NCBI GenBank assembly: GCA_022818135.1
Contig: JAFMSR010000028.1
Coordinates: forward strand, 289,086 to 353,085
Reading direction: 5' to 3'
DNA length: 64,000 bases
Origin: Saxidomus purpurata
Lineage: Eukaryota > Mollusca > Bivalvia > Venerida > Veneridae
In this document: positions 38,401-44,324 of the stretch, one piece after another
Layout of the letters: each line of letters starts with the position of its first letter
Numbering within the stretch: the stretch's first letter is position 1
Made by a program: the position numbers and the translations under genes
Notes under the pieces: model-generated
Told to the model about the DNA's origin: nothing
Database searches by the model: none
Seen by the model: only the letters and a program-made list of their open reading frames with translations

Positions 38401-39048
38401 CACTCATCTTCACCGATCAAAAGGATATTTCCCAACATTGCTGAATGGCATATCAATACATGTAACTGCAGTCATTTTGCAGTTTGGCTCGGTAAGTGGA
38501 TAGCACGTCAAAATAAACGAGCCCCGTTGAAATTAACTGTTTGTATCACTGTGAGAGAATCAGCTCCTGACTTTTGACCGTTGCTGGGTTTTTTTCTGTG
38601 CGTGTAATTATTTTTTTTTTCATTATTGGAATACTGAATTTCGTGTATGGCATTCCTTTAATGTATGTCTGTAGGTCGCATGTGATGTATATGTTGTTTA
38701 CAATAAGGGAGACAATGTGCAGGCTGATGTGTTGTTTCGTCTATTTCTTGTTAGTATGACCCATCAAGCTGCCTTTCATTTTCTATCTGCGGCAGTTATA
38801 AAATGAAACATTTTTAGGAAGAAAACAAATTACTATAATTGTGAACCAATAGGTATTATATCTTATAATGAACAACGGAATTTTACAAGAGTATTTATAA
38901 ACGGTAGATCAACTGATCCATATGACTCCAATTTATGTTGTCCTGAGTCTTTTATAACAAATGTAACTTTATAAAATATCTCACCTGACTGACGAAAGTT
39001 GGTAATGAATATAAATCCCTGCACTACCAAATGTATTACAGTTTTCAT
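5944..39048 (-). CDS. Ig/FN3 receptor-type protein tyrosine phosphatase, whole gene (27 exons)
   Basis: A transmembrane phosphatase that would bind an extracellular or cell-surface ligand and remove phosphate from tyrosines inside the cell. Approximate residues: signal peptide 1-22; seven Ig-like domains 22-138, 139-252, 253-346, 347-442, 443-545, 546-642 and 643-746; FN3 747-845; transmembrane about 858-883; juxtamembrane to 983; phosphatase D1 984-1250; phosphatase-like D2 1262-1553. D1 keeps the NRY motif, WPD, HCSAGIGRTG and the QT..QY Q-loop, so it should be active. D2 lacks WPD. The start has an in-frame TGA five codons upstream. The exons total 4,663 nt, one base more than a multiple of three; the extra base maps to the FN3-to-transmembrane junction. 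Known type IIa (LAR) receptors have three Ig and many FN3 domains and type IIb (mu/kappa) have MAM-Ig-FN3, so this layout fits neither. Family assignment is very secure; exact exon ends are inferred from sequence. Confidence 0.93.
6769..6932 (-). CDS. Receptor PTP exon 26: D2 WPD-equivalent region to P-loop cysteine
   Basis: Encodes 54 codons plus 2 nt, beginning FERGEKEAYHFQYKKWMRG and ending RSCVLVHC. The expected HF..WPDHG is HFQYKKWMRGND here, so the catalytic aspartate loop is lost. The P-loop Cys is kept. Phase 0 in, phase 2 out, matching exons 25 and 27. Donor GTAAAA. Intron 6933-7297 shows nothing else. Confidence 0.9.
7298..7435 (-). CDS. Receptor PTP exon 25: D2 middle
   Basis: 46 codons, phase 0-0, containing MYLPADGHTLTCGDLSV, the D2 counterpart of the C.QYWP..G....GDI segment, then LETRLHYTVRRMKI. 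Acceptor TTTTAG; donor GTATAT. An alternative donor two codons earlier (GTTGGA) would drop VGN. Confidence 0.88.
7620..7754 (-). CDS. Receptor PTP exon 24: D2 N-terminal core
   Basis: 45 codons, phase 0-0: SFKKNDHFISAQSPLPGN, then SDFVCMIYQEECCCVVTLED. It matches the family segment Y.AQGPLP.T..DFW..VW....IVML. QGP is QSP and the conserved W of DFW is missing, in keeping with a pseudophosphatase. A CCC triplet of cysteines is unusual. Donor GTACAT is moderate. Confidence 0.9.
8198..8274 (-). CDS. Receptor PTP exon 23: D2 YINA segment
   Basis: 77 nt, phase 1 in and 0 out. Encodes NKKRVHLYLNREVDDPDYIN then AVYVN, the YINAS strand of D2. The NRY of active domains is NKKR here. Acceptor TTTTGTAG and donor GTATGT are good. 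Introns either side (7755-8197 and 8275-8693) have no other recognisable content. Confidence 0.9.
8694..8796 (-). CDS. Receptor PTP exon 22: D1-D2 linker
   Basis: 34 codons plus 1 nt: QMKHSLETGNKEEINAIAGN, then KKLVKQNLHGADVP. It joins exon 21 in phase 0 to give KQFEQMKHSL, the usual EFE.L start of a second PTP domain. Acceptor TTAAG lacks a strong pyrimidine tract; donor GTAAGA is strong. Confidence 0.88.
9493..9621 (-). CDS. Receptor PTP exon 21: end of D1
   Basis: 43 codons, phase 0-0: EQYIYIFKALVNSLYFDSEM, then IPVESFQEYV and MYSKQFE. With exon 20 it forms MVQTLEQYIYIF, the Q-loop that positions the hydrolytic water in active PTPs; both glutamines are kept. Acceptor TATTTGCAG and donor GTATGT are good. 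Intron 8797-9492 includes an unplaced stretch at 9165-9310 with a CGCAAAAGGCGACTTAA phrase that may be repeat-derived. Confidence 0.93.
9812..9947 (-). CDS. Receptor PTP exon 20: D1 catalytic P-loop
   Basis: Begins with the second half of the signature: exon 19 ends ..HC plus AG, and this exon adds C to make Ser, giving HCSAGIGRTGTFIALDRL, the nucleophile loop of an active PTP. It ends REQRVNMVQTL. Length is 1 nt plus 45 codons, so phase fits exactly. Acceptor ACATTTCAG; donor GTTAGT. Confidence 0.96.
10430..10578 (-). CDS. Receptor PTP exon 19: D1 WPD loop to catalytic Cys
   Basis: 49 codons plus 2 nt. QLHYTAWPDKRVPEDV supplies the general-acid Asp; SPIVVHC supplies the nucleophile, about residue 1172. 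The usual WPDHG is WPDKR, so two basic residues replace His-Gly beside the acid. Donor GTATCG. The acceptor (CATAG) has a poor pyrimidine tract, so the first few residues (KQEWWKI) are the least certain part. Confidence 0.94.
10579..12101 (-). other. Intron between exons 18 and 19, with a family A repeat
   Basis: Contains a degenerate family A tandem repeat at about 11085-11790 and otherwise AT-rich intron sequence. Confidence 0.6.
11085..11790. repeat. Diverged family A tandem repeat
   Basis: Starts at TCTCCCACCGCAAAGCGGAA with a GTCCGTCC tract and holds about four units of 150-170 bp. Recurring phrases are CCCCTTGAA with ATATAAC, CATC/TTATCAAG.CGACGT and CTTAGGG.TCATTGCTTTT. The third unit carries CTCAAGGCCAAGGTCACACTT. 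It resembles 1-560 at AAGACGACGT and GAAGGAT. Confidence 0.6.
12102..12227 (-). CDS. Receptor PTP exon 18: D1 CDQYWP segment
   Basis: 42 codons, phase 0-0: GMKCDQYWPDPG, GDIDVSCDKEEIFAEYTSRS, ending LTMSS. It matches the K..QYWP..G....GDI.V......Y..R core between the substrate-loop and WPD segments. Acceptor CTTTCTTAG is good; donor GTACGC. Confidence 0.93.
12228..12882 (-). other. Intron between exons 17 and 18
   Basis: AT-rich, no exon or repeat recognised. Confidence 0.5.
12883..12986 (-). CDS. Receptor PTP exon 17: D1 FWKMVW segment
   Basis: 2 nt plus 34 codons. TTDNFKTFWKMVWYEKTDII, VMLTNLHEPS: the DFW.M.WE....IVMLT core. Joined to exon 16 it reads IASLGPTTKTTDNF, so the conserved QGP is LGP. 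Acceptor TATTCTAG; donor GTAAAA. Confidence 0.93.
14162..14576. repeat. Tandem duplication, copy 1 (holds MITE 14171-14367)
   Basis: About 415 bp, repeated almost exactly 435 bp downstream. It contains a 197-bp MITE with 14-bp inverted ends TGTTTGTTTCAGGT / ACCTGAAACAAACA at 14171 and 14354-14367, and an internal (CCTA)n stretch. It continues through GGCCTGAGTTGGAACG to CGAATATTCATCTTTTAT. Confidence 0.85.
14597..15010. repeat. Tandem duplication, copy 2 (holds MITE 14606-14801)
   Basis: Near-perfect repeat of 14162-14576, shorter by one T in a homopolymer. The high identity suggests a recent duplication or an assembly artefact. Confidence 0.85.
15762..15798 (-). CDS. Receptor PTP exon 16: short D1 exon
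   Basis: 37 nt: GYAKNNAYIASL plus one base. It matches the GY...N.YIA.QGP strand of PTP domains and bridges exons 15 and 17 in phase. Acceptor TTATTTCAG and donor GTAAGT are both strong. Confidence 0.93.
15973..16037 (-). CDS. Receptor PTP exon 15: D1 DHSRV / INA segment
   Basis: 2 nt plus 21 codons: DHSRVKILGQPDFFINACYI then H. With the last base of exon 14 it forms YDHSRVKI, the phosphotyrosine-loop neighbour found in nearly all classical PTPs. The usual DYINA is DFFINA. Acceptor CACTTGCAG, donor GTATGT. Confidence 0.94.
16038..17871 (-). other. Intron between exons 14 and 15
   Basis: AT-rich; no accepted exon. A 34-nt stretch at 17776-17809 has good splice sites but would break the frame. 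Confidence 0.5.
17872..17959 (-). CDS. Receptor PTP exon 14: start of D1, NRY motif
   Basis: 29 codons plus 1 nt: KLPTGLQKPC, TCARKPENIALNRYNGIYP. NRY followed by Y-DHSRV (exon 15) is the phosphotyrosine-recognition loop. Preceded by FSFDYK of exon 13, this is the standard F..EY..L start of a PTP domain. Acceptor AAAATCAG; donor GTAAGT strong. Confidence 0.93.
17960..19713 (-). other. Intron between exons 13 and 14
   Basis: No exon or named repeat found. Short overlapping frames on both strands at 18635-18886 have no recognisable domain. Confidence 0.5.
19714..19934 (-). CDS. Receptor PTP exon 13: juxtamembrane region and D1 lead-in
   Basis: 2 nt plus 73 codons. Starts with a basic run KPRKQKTSTKHSKHEDTS, then an acidic DDAPPLYSEKTEYCNSLEAI segment and KIRVSELFAYVLDR, the conserved I.V..F..YV wedge before the first PTP domain. 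TEYCNS contains a YxN motif of the type bound by Grb2 SH2 domains when phosphorylated; whether it is used is unknown. Acceptor TTTGTTCAG; donor GTTAGG. Confidence 0.9.
20297..20343 (-). CDS. Receptor PTP exon 12: juxtamembrane exon
   Basis: 47 nt: KEDNSSKLYQNIPFT flanked by split codons. It contains YQNI, another YxN motif. Phase 2 in, 1 out, agreeing with exons 11 and 13. Acceptor GCTTATAG; donor GTAAGC. Confidence 0.82.
20579..20689. repeat. (GTACT)n pentanucleotide microsatellite
   Basis: About 22 uninterrupted copies. It lies in the intron between the 24-nt microexon and exon 12. In the gene's transcript it reads as repeated GUACA, so every unit holds an AG and a GU. The frame across it is not a gene. 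Confidence 0.95.
21013..21036 (-). CDS. Receptor PTP exon 11: 24-nt microexon
   Basis: GACAATGACAGATTTTGTTG then ATAG. It adds G to the dangling TG of exon 10 (Trp), then TMTDFVD, then AG for the Arg completed by exon 12. The acceptor is excellent (T10 tract, TTTTCAG); donor GTTATG is moderate. It is the only piece I found that reconciles exon 10 with exon 12: joining them directly makes TGA. Inferred from splice sites and phase, since seven residues are too few for homology. Confidence 0.72.
21037..21845 (-). other. Intron between exons 10 and 11
   Basis: No exon, repeat or RNA recognised. Confidence 0.5.
21846..21966 (-). CDS. Receptor PTP exon 10: transmembrane segment
   Basis: 2 nt, 39 codons and 2 nt. 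A polar stalk PDIKMKQSEDLTG precedes a hydrophobic run GTVAGSVFGTITVVVALTIV continuing GIFIY and closed by the basic stop-transfer RRW. That fits a single-pass type I protein. Acceptor TTAATTTCAG; donor GTAGGA. The incoming phase is 1, whereas exon 9 ends in phase 2. Confidence 0.88.
21967..22965 (-). other. Intron between exons 9 and 10
   Basis: 1 kb intron at the junction with the one-base phase mismatch. I searched it for an exon of length 3n+2 with usable splice sites and found none that stays open. Confidence 0.5.
22966..23263 (-). CDS. Receptor PTP exon 9: fibronectin III domain
   Basis: One complete FN3 domain: DLPDPVSGFNFSENS, TLFWTKGYGGGLRQTFILQY, then SSGSVYQLVLWATNNLG. The W..GYGGG..Q.F.L.Y phrase is typical of the FN3 next to the membrane in nephrin, Echinoid and similar adhesion proteins. 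It ends IIVTK plus AG before GTTTGC. That leaves phase 2, one base off exon 10. Acceptor TTCTTTTTTCAG is strong. Confidence 0.9.
23264..24024 (-). other. Intron between exons 8 and 9
   Basis: AT-rich, nothing recognised. Confidence 0.5.
24025..24336 (-). CDS. Receptor PTP exon 8: seventh Ig-like domain, cysteine-free
   Basis: 2 nt, 103 codons and 1 nt. PPRPVNDSLKENF opens it; FLEPGNTTFQWERE carries the core Trp; LTVLNVTNFYSGKYRVIYNN is the F-strand region. Both disulfide cysteines are missing (LLSFIAM and YRVIY in place of C). Several NxT/NxS sequons. Acceptor ACTACAG, donor GTAGGA, phase 1-1. Confidence 0.88.
24846..25136 (-). CDS. Receptor PTP exon 7: sixth Ig-like domain
   Basis: 2 nt, 96 codons and 1 nt. 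NVTFSCEVDSNPGS gives the B-strand Cys and SNAGVYYCSSVN the F-strand Cys; the usual core Trp is absent (NVTFKG instead). Ends LTLYVK. Phase 1-1. Acceptor TGTTTACAG; donor GTAGGT. Introns 24337-24845 and 25137-25599 are unremarkable. Confidence 0.9.
25600..25908 (-). CDS. Receptor PTP exon 6: fifth Ig-like domain
   Basis: 2 nt, 102 codons and 1 nt. PPNTPQVLLYNGTKS start, YQSFNLSCFAVSKP, SYYTWIGP, RQSGKYTCNASNFMQ: a full C..W..Y.C I-set/C2 pattern. Phase 1-1; acceptor AAATTGCAG, donor GTACGT. Confidence 0.93.
26148..26322. repeat. Tandem duplication in intron, about 75-bp unit
   Basis: TTTGGGCATCCAGGATAGTG through GTGACGCCTGAAATACTCAT occurs twice, at 26154 and 26229, followed by a third partial copy of TTTGTGACGCCTGACATACT. 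Lies in the intron between exons 5 and 6. Confidence 0.85.
26342..26398. repeat. (CT)n microsatellite
   Basis: About 28 uninterrupted CT dinucleotides on the plus strand, 73 bp below the donor side of exon 5. The transcript carries (AG)n here. Confidence 0.98.
26471..26758 (-). CDS. Receptor PTP exon 5: fourth Ig-like domain
   Basis: 2 nt, 95 codons and 1 nt. PPARPELYFKSSDE, SITVMCKSNGIPLPVLTWCD, DFSCTCNATNKME: canonical C..W..C pattern with extra cysteines after the Trp and beside the F-strand Cys (SCTC), possibly an additional disulfide. Phase 1-1; acceptor TTAATTGCAG, donor GTAAGT. Confidence 0.93.
26840..27200. repeat. Dispersed repeat with GTCCG and CGGAC ends
   Basis: Opens near GAGCGGGGAGTACATGTATG with CGTCCGTTCATCTGTCCG and closes with CGGAACGGACGAACGAAC. 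Same outline as the other GGAC-ended repeats here, but the internal sequence is different and no unit is repeated. Confidence 0.45.
27709..27743 (+). other. G-rich run with quadruplex pattern
   Basis: Four or more runs of three-plus G separated by single T or A bases (GGAGGGTGGGGGGTGGGGGT then G12). It could fold as a G-quadruplex on the plus strand, which is the template strand for the receptor gene. Confidence 0.7.
28126..28407 (-). CDS. Receptor PTP exon 4: third Ig-like domain
   Basis: 2 nt, 93 codons and 1 nt. PPTKPKLDIGSVDV, TLSIHCSSIGYPTPFISWTS, ENDLGNYTCRANN: a complete C..W..D.G.Y.C I-set pattern. Phase 1-1; acceptor TAAATGCAG, donor GTAAGT. Confidence 0.95.
28795..29400. repeat. 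Tandem repeat family B
   Basis: Starts ATACCCCCGAACAGTGTAAG, then a GTCCGTCCGTCC tract, then four units. The phrase CTAAATCTCCAAAACCCCTG recurs with AAAT at 28891, 29037, 29183 and 29338, so the period is 146-155 bp. Each unit carries CACAGAAGTGATAAGTA, TAGTTGTGCATGGTC and AAAGGTCAAGGTCACAGGGG. The same family recurs at 53155-53670. Confidence 0.85.
29686..30525 (+). mobile_element. 840-bp element with terminal foldback, copy 1
   Basis: The right end is a 170-bp imperfect palindrome (30356-30525) whose arms start GAAATAATCTATGGCTTGGA and whose loop region pairs GGCGAAGCCC-like sequence. The rest aligns in reverse orientation with 51613-52440. Shared landmarks are the AAAACGTTTACGTCATCACA region, CTTGTTTTCCTTAAAAAGGC and CTCGAATTGAC/GTCAATTCGAG. 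No open frame, so non-autonomous. Confidence 0.75.
30573..30914 (-). CDS. Receptor PTP exon 3: second Ig-like domain
   Basis: 2 nt, 113 codons and 1 nt. PVQNVDILGPEGSV, TTTFTCTTTLSYPKANITWY, SRHFNGTKIYCTASNGFG: canonical C..W..Y.C pattern with the N.FG.. that often follows. Rich in NxT/NxS sequons. Phase 1-1; donor GTAAGT, acceptor TTAATAG. Confidence 0.93.
30915..35103 (-). other. Intron between exons 2 and 3
   Basis: 4.2 kb. Contains a foldback element at 31650-31813. A short non-repeated stretch near 33625 has CAAGATCAAGGTCATTTCAA. No further exon recognised. Confidence 0.55.
31650..31813. mobile_element. Foldback (MITE-like) element
   Basis: Near-perfect palindrome: the left arm runs GGAATAACTGTTTTGTAATT through TTTGCGACTGTATATACGG, the right arm is its reverse complement ending CACAAAATAGTTATCCC, with a GC-rich centre GGCGACGGCGTCAGCCGG. 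A partial relative (GCGACTATATATACGTTATT) follows at 31869, so the family is present at least twice. Confidence 0.8.
35104..35454 (-). CDS. Receptor PTP exon 2: first Ig-like domain
   Basis: 2 nt, 116 codons and 1 nt. ADTTFISPPNPLIEEN, ILFSCSTSVTWDIEGVRWQF, then FILTVENVTRNFHNLNVTCT. It has two candidate core Trp residues and an N-terminal V-like layout with a long middle containing two more Cys. It follows the signal peptide directly. Acceptor TTCATTTCAG, donor GTAAGA. Confidence 0.9.
35455..38984 (-). other. First intron (exon 1 to exon 2)
   Basis: 3.5 kb. Contains diverged GACCTAG-type repeat phrases at 35480-35650, a hairpin at 36654-36728 and a short (TG)n with a G-run at 37829-37852. 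No exon recognised. Confidence 0.55.
36654..36728. repeat. Stem-loop with 23-bp arms
   Basis: CACCTTCCGATTGTGCTGAA then CAC pairs with GTGTTCAGCACTATCGGAAG then GTG, 29 nt apart, with one mismatch. It could be a MITE remnant or a small structured RNA; sequence alone does not decide. Confidence 0.75.
38985..39048 (-). CDS. Receptor PTP exon 1: start codon and signal peptide
   Basis: 21 codons plus 1 nt: MKTVIHLVVQGFIFITNFRQ then S. A lysine then a hydrophobic core is a typical signal peptide, with cleavage likely around the SGA made with exon 2. The ATG has A at -3 and an in-frame TGA 15 nt upstream. Donor GTGAGA, phase 1, joining exon 2 in frame. Confidence 0.82.
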
Positions 39049-39843
39049 AATGTTAATATTTCAAGTCAATATTTTTATTTTTTCCACTTTTTTTACTATA
39101 CCGTGGTATTATCTCTGAAGCGCATTCACATTTTATACATCCCCGAATTCGAATTTAAAAATGGGTAGTTTAGATTAGGTTACATGTATATCAAGGTTAG
39201 TGGTTTTGTAAGTGGTGTTATGACAACCAAATTAATGCGCGACGAACTATCAAAATAGAATCCGGGTAAGTGATCACTAAGTAATTTAAACGAATGTGTT
39301 TAATTATAGTAAGTTATAATTATAAAAATTGAATGAGTTGTTTCTGCATTTCATCGAGTTATGAACTATCGGAAGTGTTACACCTAATTTAAACAGTTCA
39401 TTCCTAGATGAATTGCAGAAAAAAAAACACATTAAATTCTTAAGTATCTCCCCAATGGCGCTTTGTTATGGTGGTATGTCAAACGAAAACAAAATCTGTT
39501 TTGACGGATTTTGACTAAATTGCGTCTTGCAAATCAACTATTTATGATACATGTAATAATGTGTACTAATATCGATTACAATCCTTTCGAAACTGAAGGA
39601 GAAGTTCTCTCGGATTTTTCAGCTTTTGTCATTGTCAAAATGTGTCAGCTGCCATAAAGGTCCGAGAGGTTCCGCGGTGATTTGTAACAGCTATTCATGG
39701 ACATTATCAAAACATATCCGAAGGCGATTGAAAGTGAAAGTAAAAGCATTTAGTCAACAAAAAATGAAAAAACCGCCGAAGCATCGAACCTATTTTGAGT
39801 AAATGTACGATCTACGACATGATTTGTAGTCTGAACATATATA
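39049..39843. other. Upstream of the receptor gene
   Basis: Likely contains the 5' untranslated region and promoter of the minus-strand receptor. I found no convincing TATA box or initiator and can place no transcription start. Confidence 0.4.
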
Positions 39844-40893
39844 CAGTAGTCGGAACGTAACAACTGTCAAAATTTGCGTATATCGTGCGTGTAACGGGCA
39901 TTTAGCGTGCGTATAACGTGCGTGCGCTCGTCGTGTATTTTGTCAATCGTATATCGTGTATCATATGGTATCATTCATCGCACAACGTTCACCATACACG
40001 ATATACGATTCCCGATGCACGATAGGCCAATACGGTATACGATTCGATGTTTTATTTGATCATGAATCGTTTTACTAAGCTTGTACATCACCTCAAAAAA
40101 GTGCTTACTACACATTAAATTATTTCATTCATAAGTGTTGGTATGGGCCAAAATGACTTCCGGATATGTCGATGATAGTTTTCACCTGGTATCCGAAATT
40201 TAATTCTATTTTATTGACGGAAAGATGTTTCGTCATTCTCTTAAATACAGTTGCACCGAAACAGTATATCGGGGGGGGGGGGGGGGGTTATGATGTTACC
40301 AAGTTGTTTAAAGCTAAGTGAAAATGATAGGATGAATCAACGAAAATTTTACAGAATCGGTTACAGTTCAATCAAAAAATAAATAATAATGATTATTACC
40401 CTCTTGTATAGGGTAATCCTTATATAAACTCCGAATTGAATTAACACTATGAATGATACTTACTGATTGGAATGATATTTCTGTTCGTTGTCAGAAAGAC
40501 AAATGGTAAATGATGATTTAACGAAGCGTGTTGACGACAACTAACTTTGATTACGCCCGCTTTTTCGCACTTCGGTATCAATTTCATGGCAAATTTACCA
40601 ACAAATGTTCAAATCTGACACTGTGAAATAATTATTTCGCACCTATGAAAACTGTGGATATTTAATTTCTTAAAATTGTGAAAGTGCGAAGCCTCTAATT
40701 TATCTTATCATTTCTGTCTGATTAAGATAATTGTAAAAGTAATCGTATAACGTGTAGTCCGTCTATTGTGTAGCTCTGAATCACTCATCGTGTATTTACT
40801 GTTCTTGCAACGTGCGTGTAACGTGCGTGTAAAGTGCGTACATCGTGTGTGTATCGTAAGCTCCGTGTGACAACTGTAACGTTCCGACTACTG
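39844..40893. mobile_element. TA-flanked, CAGT-ended non-autonomous DNA transposon
   Basis: Left end CAGTAGTCGGAACGTAACAA; right end, read inward, CAGTAGTCGGAACGTTACAG. Both are bordered by TA. The CAGT start and TA duplication fit Tc1/mariner. Next to each end lie arrays of CGTGCGTGTAAC-like motifs, in the same orientation at both ends. No transposase frame. A G17 run sits at 40271-40287. Confidence 0.78.
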
Positions 40894-43857
40894 TATTGCA
40901 TGTTTTGATTGTTTCCTTTCGCAGTACTGCACCATTATTGGATACTTTAGTGAAAATCACCGTCTGGAAAATATGTGACATTTTTCTTTATTGAGCAAAA
41001 ATCGCGATACTAGTGTTGGCATTTTCGCTTGTAGAACGAAAACGGCTAGGAATTTTCCACATAATTAAATTTCTTAGAGCTCTATCATTTCCCTCTACAA
41101 TTCGTCAAAATTTGTTTGACGTAACTGCAGTTTGTGAGCTTTGGAATGTTGGAGACTCATAGACGTTGGAACAGTGACTCTTTATGACACTTTATTCTCA
41201 TAAAAAAAAAGTTGTGGTGTTATTCATGTCACAATTTGATAGCTATTCGTGGGGTATGTACAATGTTTTATTTTGTTTTGAAGTTTAAATCAGCTCAAAG
41301 AGCAACGGACTTTATCTTCAACATTAAAACTAATAGTTTTCTGAAAAGTTGAAAAGATGACTTCTCTGCAACATCAAGTGTTCTCTTTATCTTGGCCAGG
41401 GATAAATAATGTATTTGTAAATGCATGTTAAAGAATGACCCCGATCTCTGTCTGGCAGGGTAAGTATAGAGGTTGACTATAAAAAATCGCACACACGCCA
41501 ATGTAAGCTCTTTGTGTTTTGCTTTATCAGCTTTGGCTCTTCAGACAATATTTCTAAGATCTTCATGTAAATCATTGTGAATAGGTCGATTCCGGGAGGG
41601 ACCAGATATGGCTATGTTTTCCTTGTGCCTTGTGGTAAATAGGCATGGTTTAAATAGACTTGATAGGGTAGCACTAGAAATTGTAAAAAAGAATTATGTC
41701 ACTCATGTTTTTTGGATTTGAATTAAACTTTAATCCAAAAAATGTTTGTCTACAACCAAGGACGGAACCAACTAATTAAAACAAGCTTTGTAAAAACCTC
41801 TAGGAATTGTTACATAGCAAGCCTTTATGCATTTGGGCAACACGTTTTTTTCAAGAGATTCCTCAACAAATTTTAATCTGTACAATTGATGGCTACCTGG
41901 GCATATCCCCCAGTTTGAGTTGACATGTCTCCGCATAGCGTTTTTGTTTGTATGATGAACACTGCTGACAACTGAGCTCTTACGAAACACTCTAAGGATC
42001 CATTGATGCCTTGTGTCTGTTGAATTGTGTGTCGCATTAAGTACCACTAATACTAAACATGATTAAAGTACACCAACAAATTCGCTTCGTCACAACAATA
42101 GCGTCTCTCAGTTACACAATGTTCATTCATGTTTATGATTACACAAAAGCAAAATGTAATTTGTCAGCAGTTGCGTTTTCGTTTCACTATGCATTTTGCC
42201 TGCATGCAGACAACGAGCCTATTACAATATTCTCAGTTTGTCAACTACATACTAGTATGAGTAAAAATGACAAGATCTAGTAGTCTAGTAGTGCCTTGGG
42301 GTTACTAATGGTGTAAGTGAGCTGTATTGGTTGAATGCATTAAGTATATACTCTACTACACAGGAACGTTGTCATGAGAAACCACACTTTTGGAAGGTAT
42401 TCTTTTTGTGTGACTATACAATGCAAGAATGTACATAATAACCATGGTTGTGTTCTTGGTGTGAGCAAACACAATCGAAATATAGACGTCGCTGGAAAAA
42501 TTGGGTTGGTCAAAGTTAATATATTTCAGTGTAAAACATTTGTCAATTACTGGTCACGGTTATACGGTAATATGCTTTTACATGTAGATAAAAACATGTA
42601 TGCCACTCATCTTAAACCTTATAATTTTAATTGTTTTCCTCATGCCTTGCAGTAAATGGGTTAAAATGGGCGATAAAGTTCAATTTGACAGGTTTTGCCT
42701 ATGTTAAGGTTCAAACTTGTCCCTGCAGGGCTTTATTGAGTGTGAATAATTTGTCTATCTTGTTTATCAATCGCAGTAAAACTGCTATTTATAATGTAGT
42801 ATTTACATTATTTTTAAAATCCTATACAGTAAAAATTAATTACCGAAGTTAGTGTACATGTCGGTCATAAGCAAATTACCGAAATGCAATGTTTCTAATT
42901 AAATCTATGTCGAGGTCGATCGTGGACTTTTCCACGGAAAAGCTTTATCATTTACGTCATTTATTATTTGTAATATCATTTTGAAAAAACTGCACTGCAT
43001 CTACATAAACAAATTCGATTTCAAAAGCAACTTTTGAGATGCATTACGTACAAAACCTGAAATCTTCTCAAAGAAATTCATCTTCCGAGTTGAGTGAACA
43101 CGTCTGTTGTAAACATATGGACTATAATGCAATGTTTCAAATTAAACAGACGTCCGTCAACAAGTGCATGCAGCAATTGTAATAGTTTGGAGGGTCTCAT
43201 ATTTCAAGTCCATAATTTTGGATTTGTTTCTATATATATCCGTACAGCAAAGCCTAACTTCTTAAATTGTACAATGTAACAGATCTCATTTATGTATTTT
43301 TTGAGTTTACGATCAACAGTCCAACAGATTAACAGATCAACATTCCCGACATAAATTCGTACTAAACTTTAGTTTTGTGTACTTACATGTTTGATAACGT
43401 TGAGTCAGTATGACACAAAGAAGTACAAAATTAATACGGAGCGTATTCTACTGTTTGATGAAAGTAGTAGGTGATGTGGTATGGATGTTTGCACATGGCT
43501 CACACAATAGCGTAAAATATGACACTTTTCCCTAAAGAGTAAACGGTATTATTTTTATGACTTTGTTCTTTGATAACGGTCTGATCATGTATGCGCGACA
43601 CCCGTTATTCGCTTAATATGCTTTGCAATACATATTCTTGTAACAACATTACATACTCTTATTCGCGAGAAATGGGTACATGTAATAATGACTCCGACAA
43701 CAGCTACGTAGTGACTCTGTACATTGTAATAAAACTTTACATATTATATCAAAACAGTATATCCGATAGGAATGTGCCAGTTAATGGCTGTGTTCCTTTA
43801 ATTGTTCGTTTTGTCCTCGTGTGTTTGCCTTGTATGCTAGTGTGTGTTGGTAGTGTA

Positions 43858-43915
<58 letters not shown>

Positions 43916-44299
43916 GGTGGTGGTGTGCACTTCTGGGTGCTATGGGGCTCGTTTTCGGGAGGCTGCGTTTTTGGTATGTGGCATTCCCTGTTTGATATTA
44001 TTTTTGTTTTTAGTGTTATTAGTCATTAAAATAAAGCAATAAAATGAATAAGATTGATTCAAATCAGACGTCAGAATTGATAATCGTTATTGGGTACATT
44101 CTGAAAGCAAACATCAAGCACTGCTTTTCGAAAAGCGGAGCTAGAATGTTATTAATAAAGTCTTTTTACGTAGGAACGCCTGAGAATATTGGTACTGGAT
44201 ACTTGTAGGTGAAATAGTGAACACATTCGAAATTATATTCGAAATAATTTTATAAGCATATTATAAGGATATTCGAATATCCGATAAAAATGAAATCGT
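40894..44299. other. Intergenic, no gene recognised
   Basis: Frames at 41772-42047 (minus) and 42374-42655 (plus) have no recognisable domain. A (TG)n tract lies at 43862-43914. Confidence 0.45.
43862..43914. repeat. (TG)n microsatellite
   Basis: About 26 copies, followed by GGTGGTGG. Overlapping cysteine-valine frames here are artefacts of the repeat. Confidence 0.98.
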
Positions 44300-44324
44300 G
44301 TTGGTAATACTTTTCTGAAAACTA

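Noticed and set aside
41772..42655. Two frames of 91 and 93 codons on opposite strands.
   Set aside because: No known domain, no splice context, no partner exons.
43591..44042. Three overlapping plus-strand frames rich in Cys-Val.
   Set aside because: They are translations of the (TG)n microsatellite.
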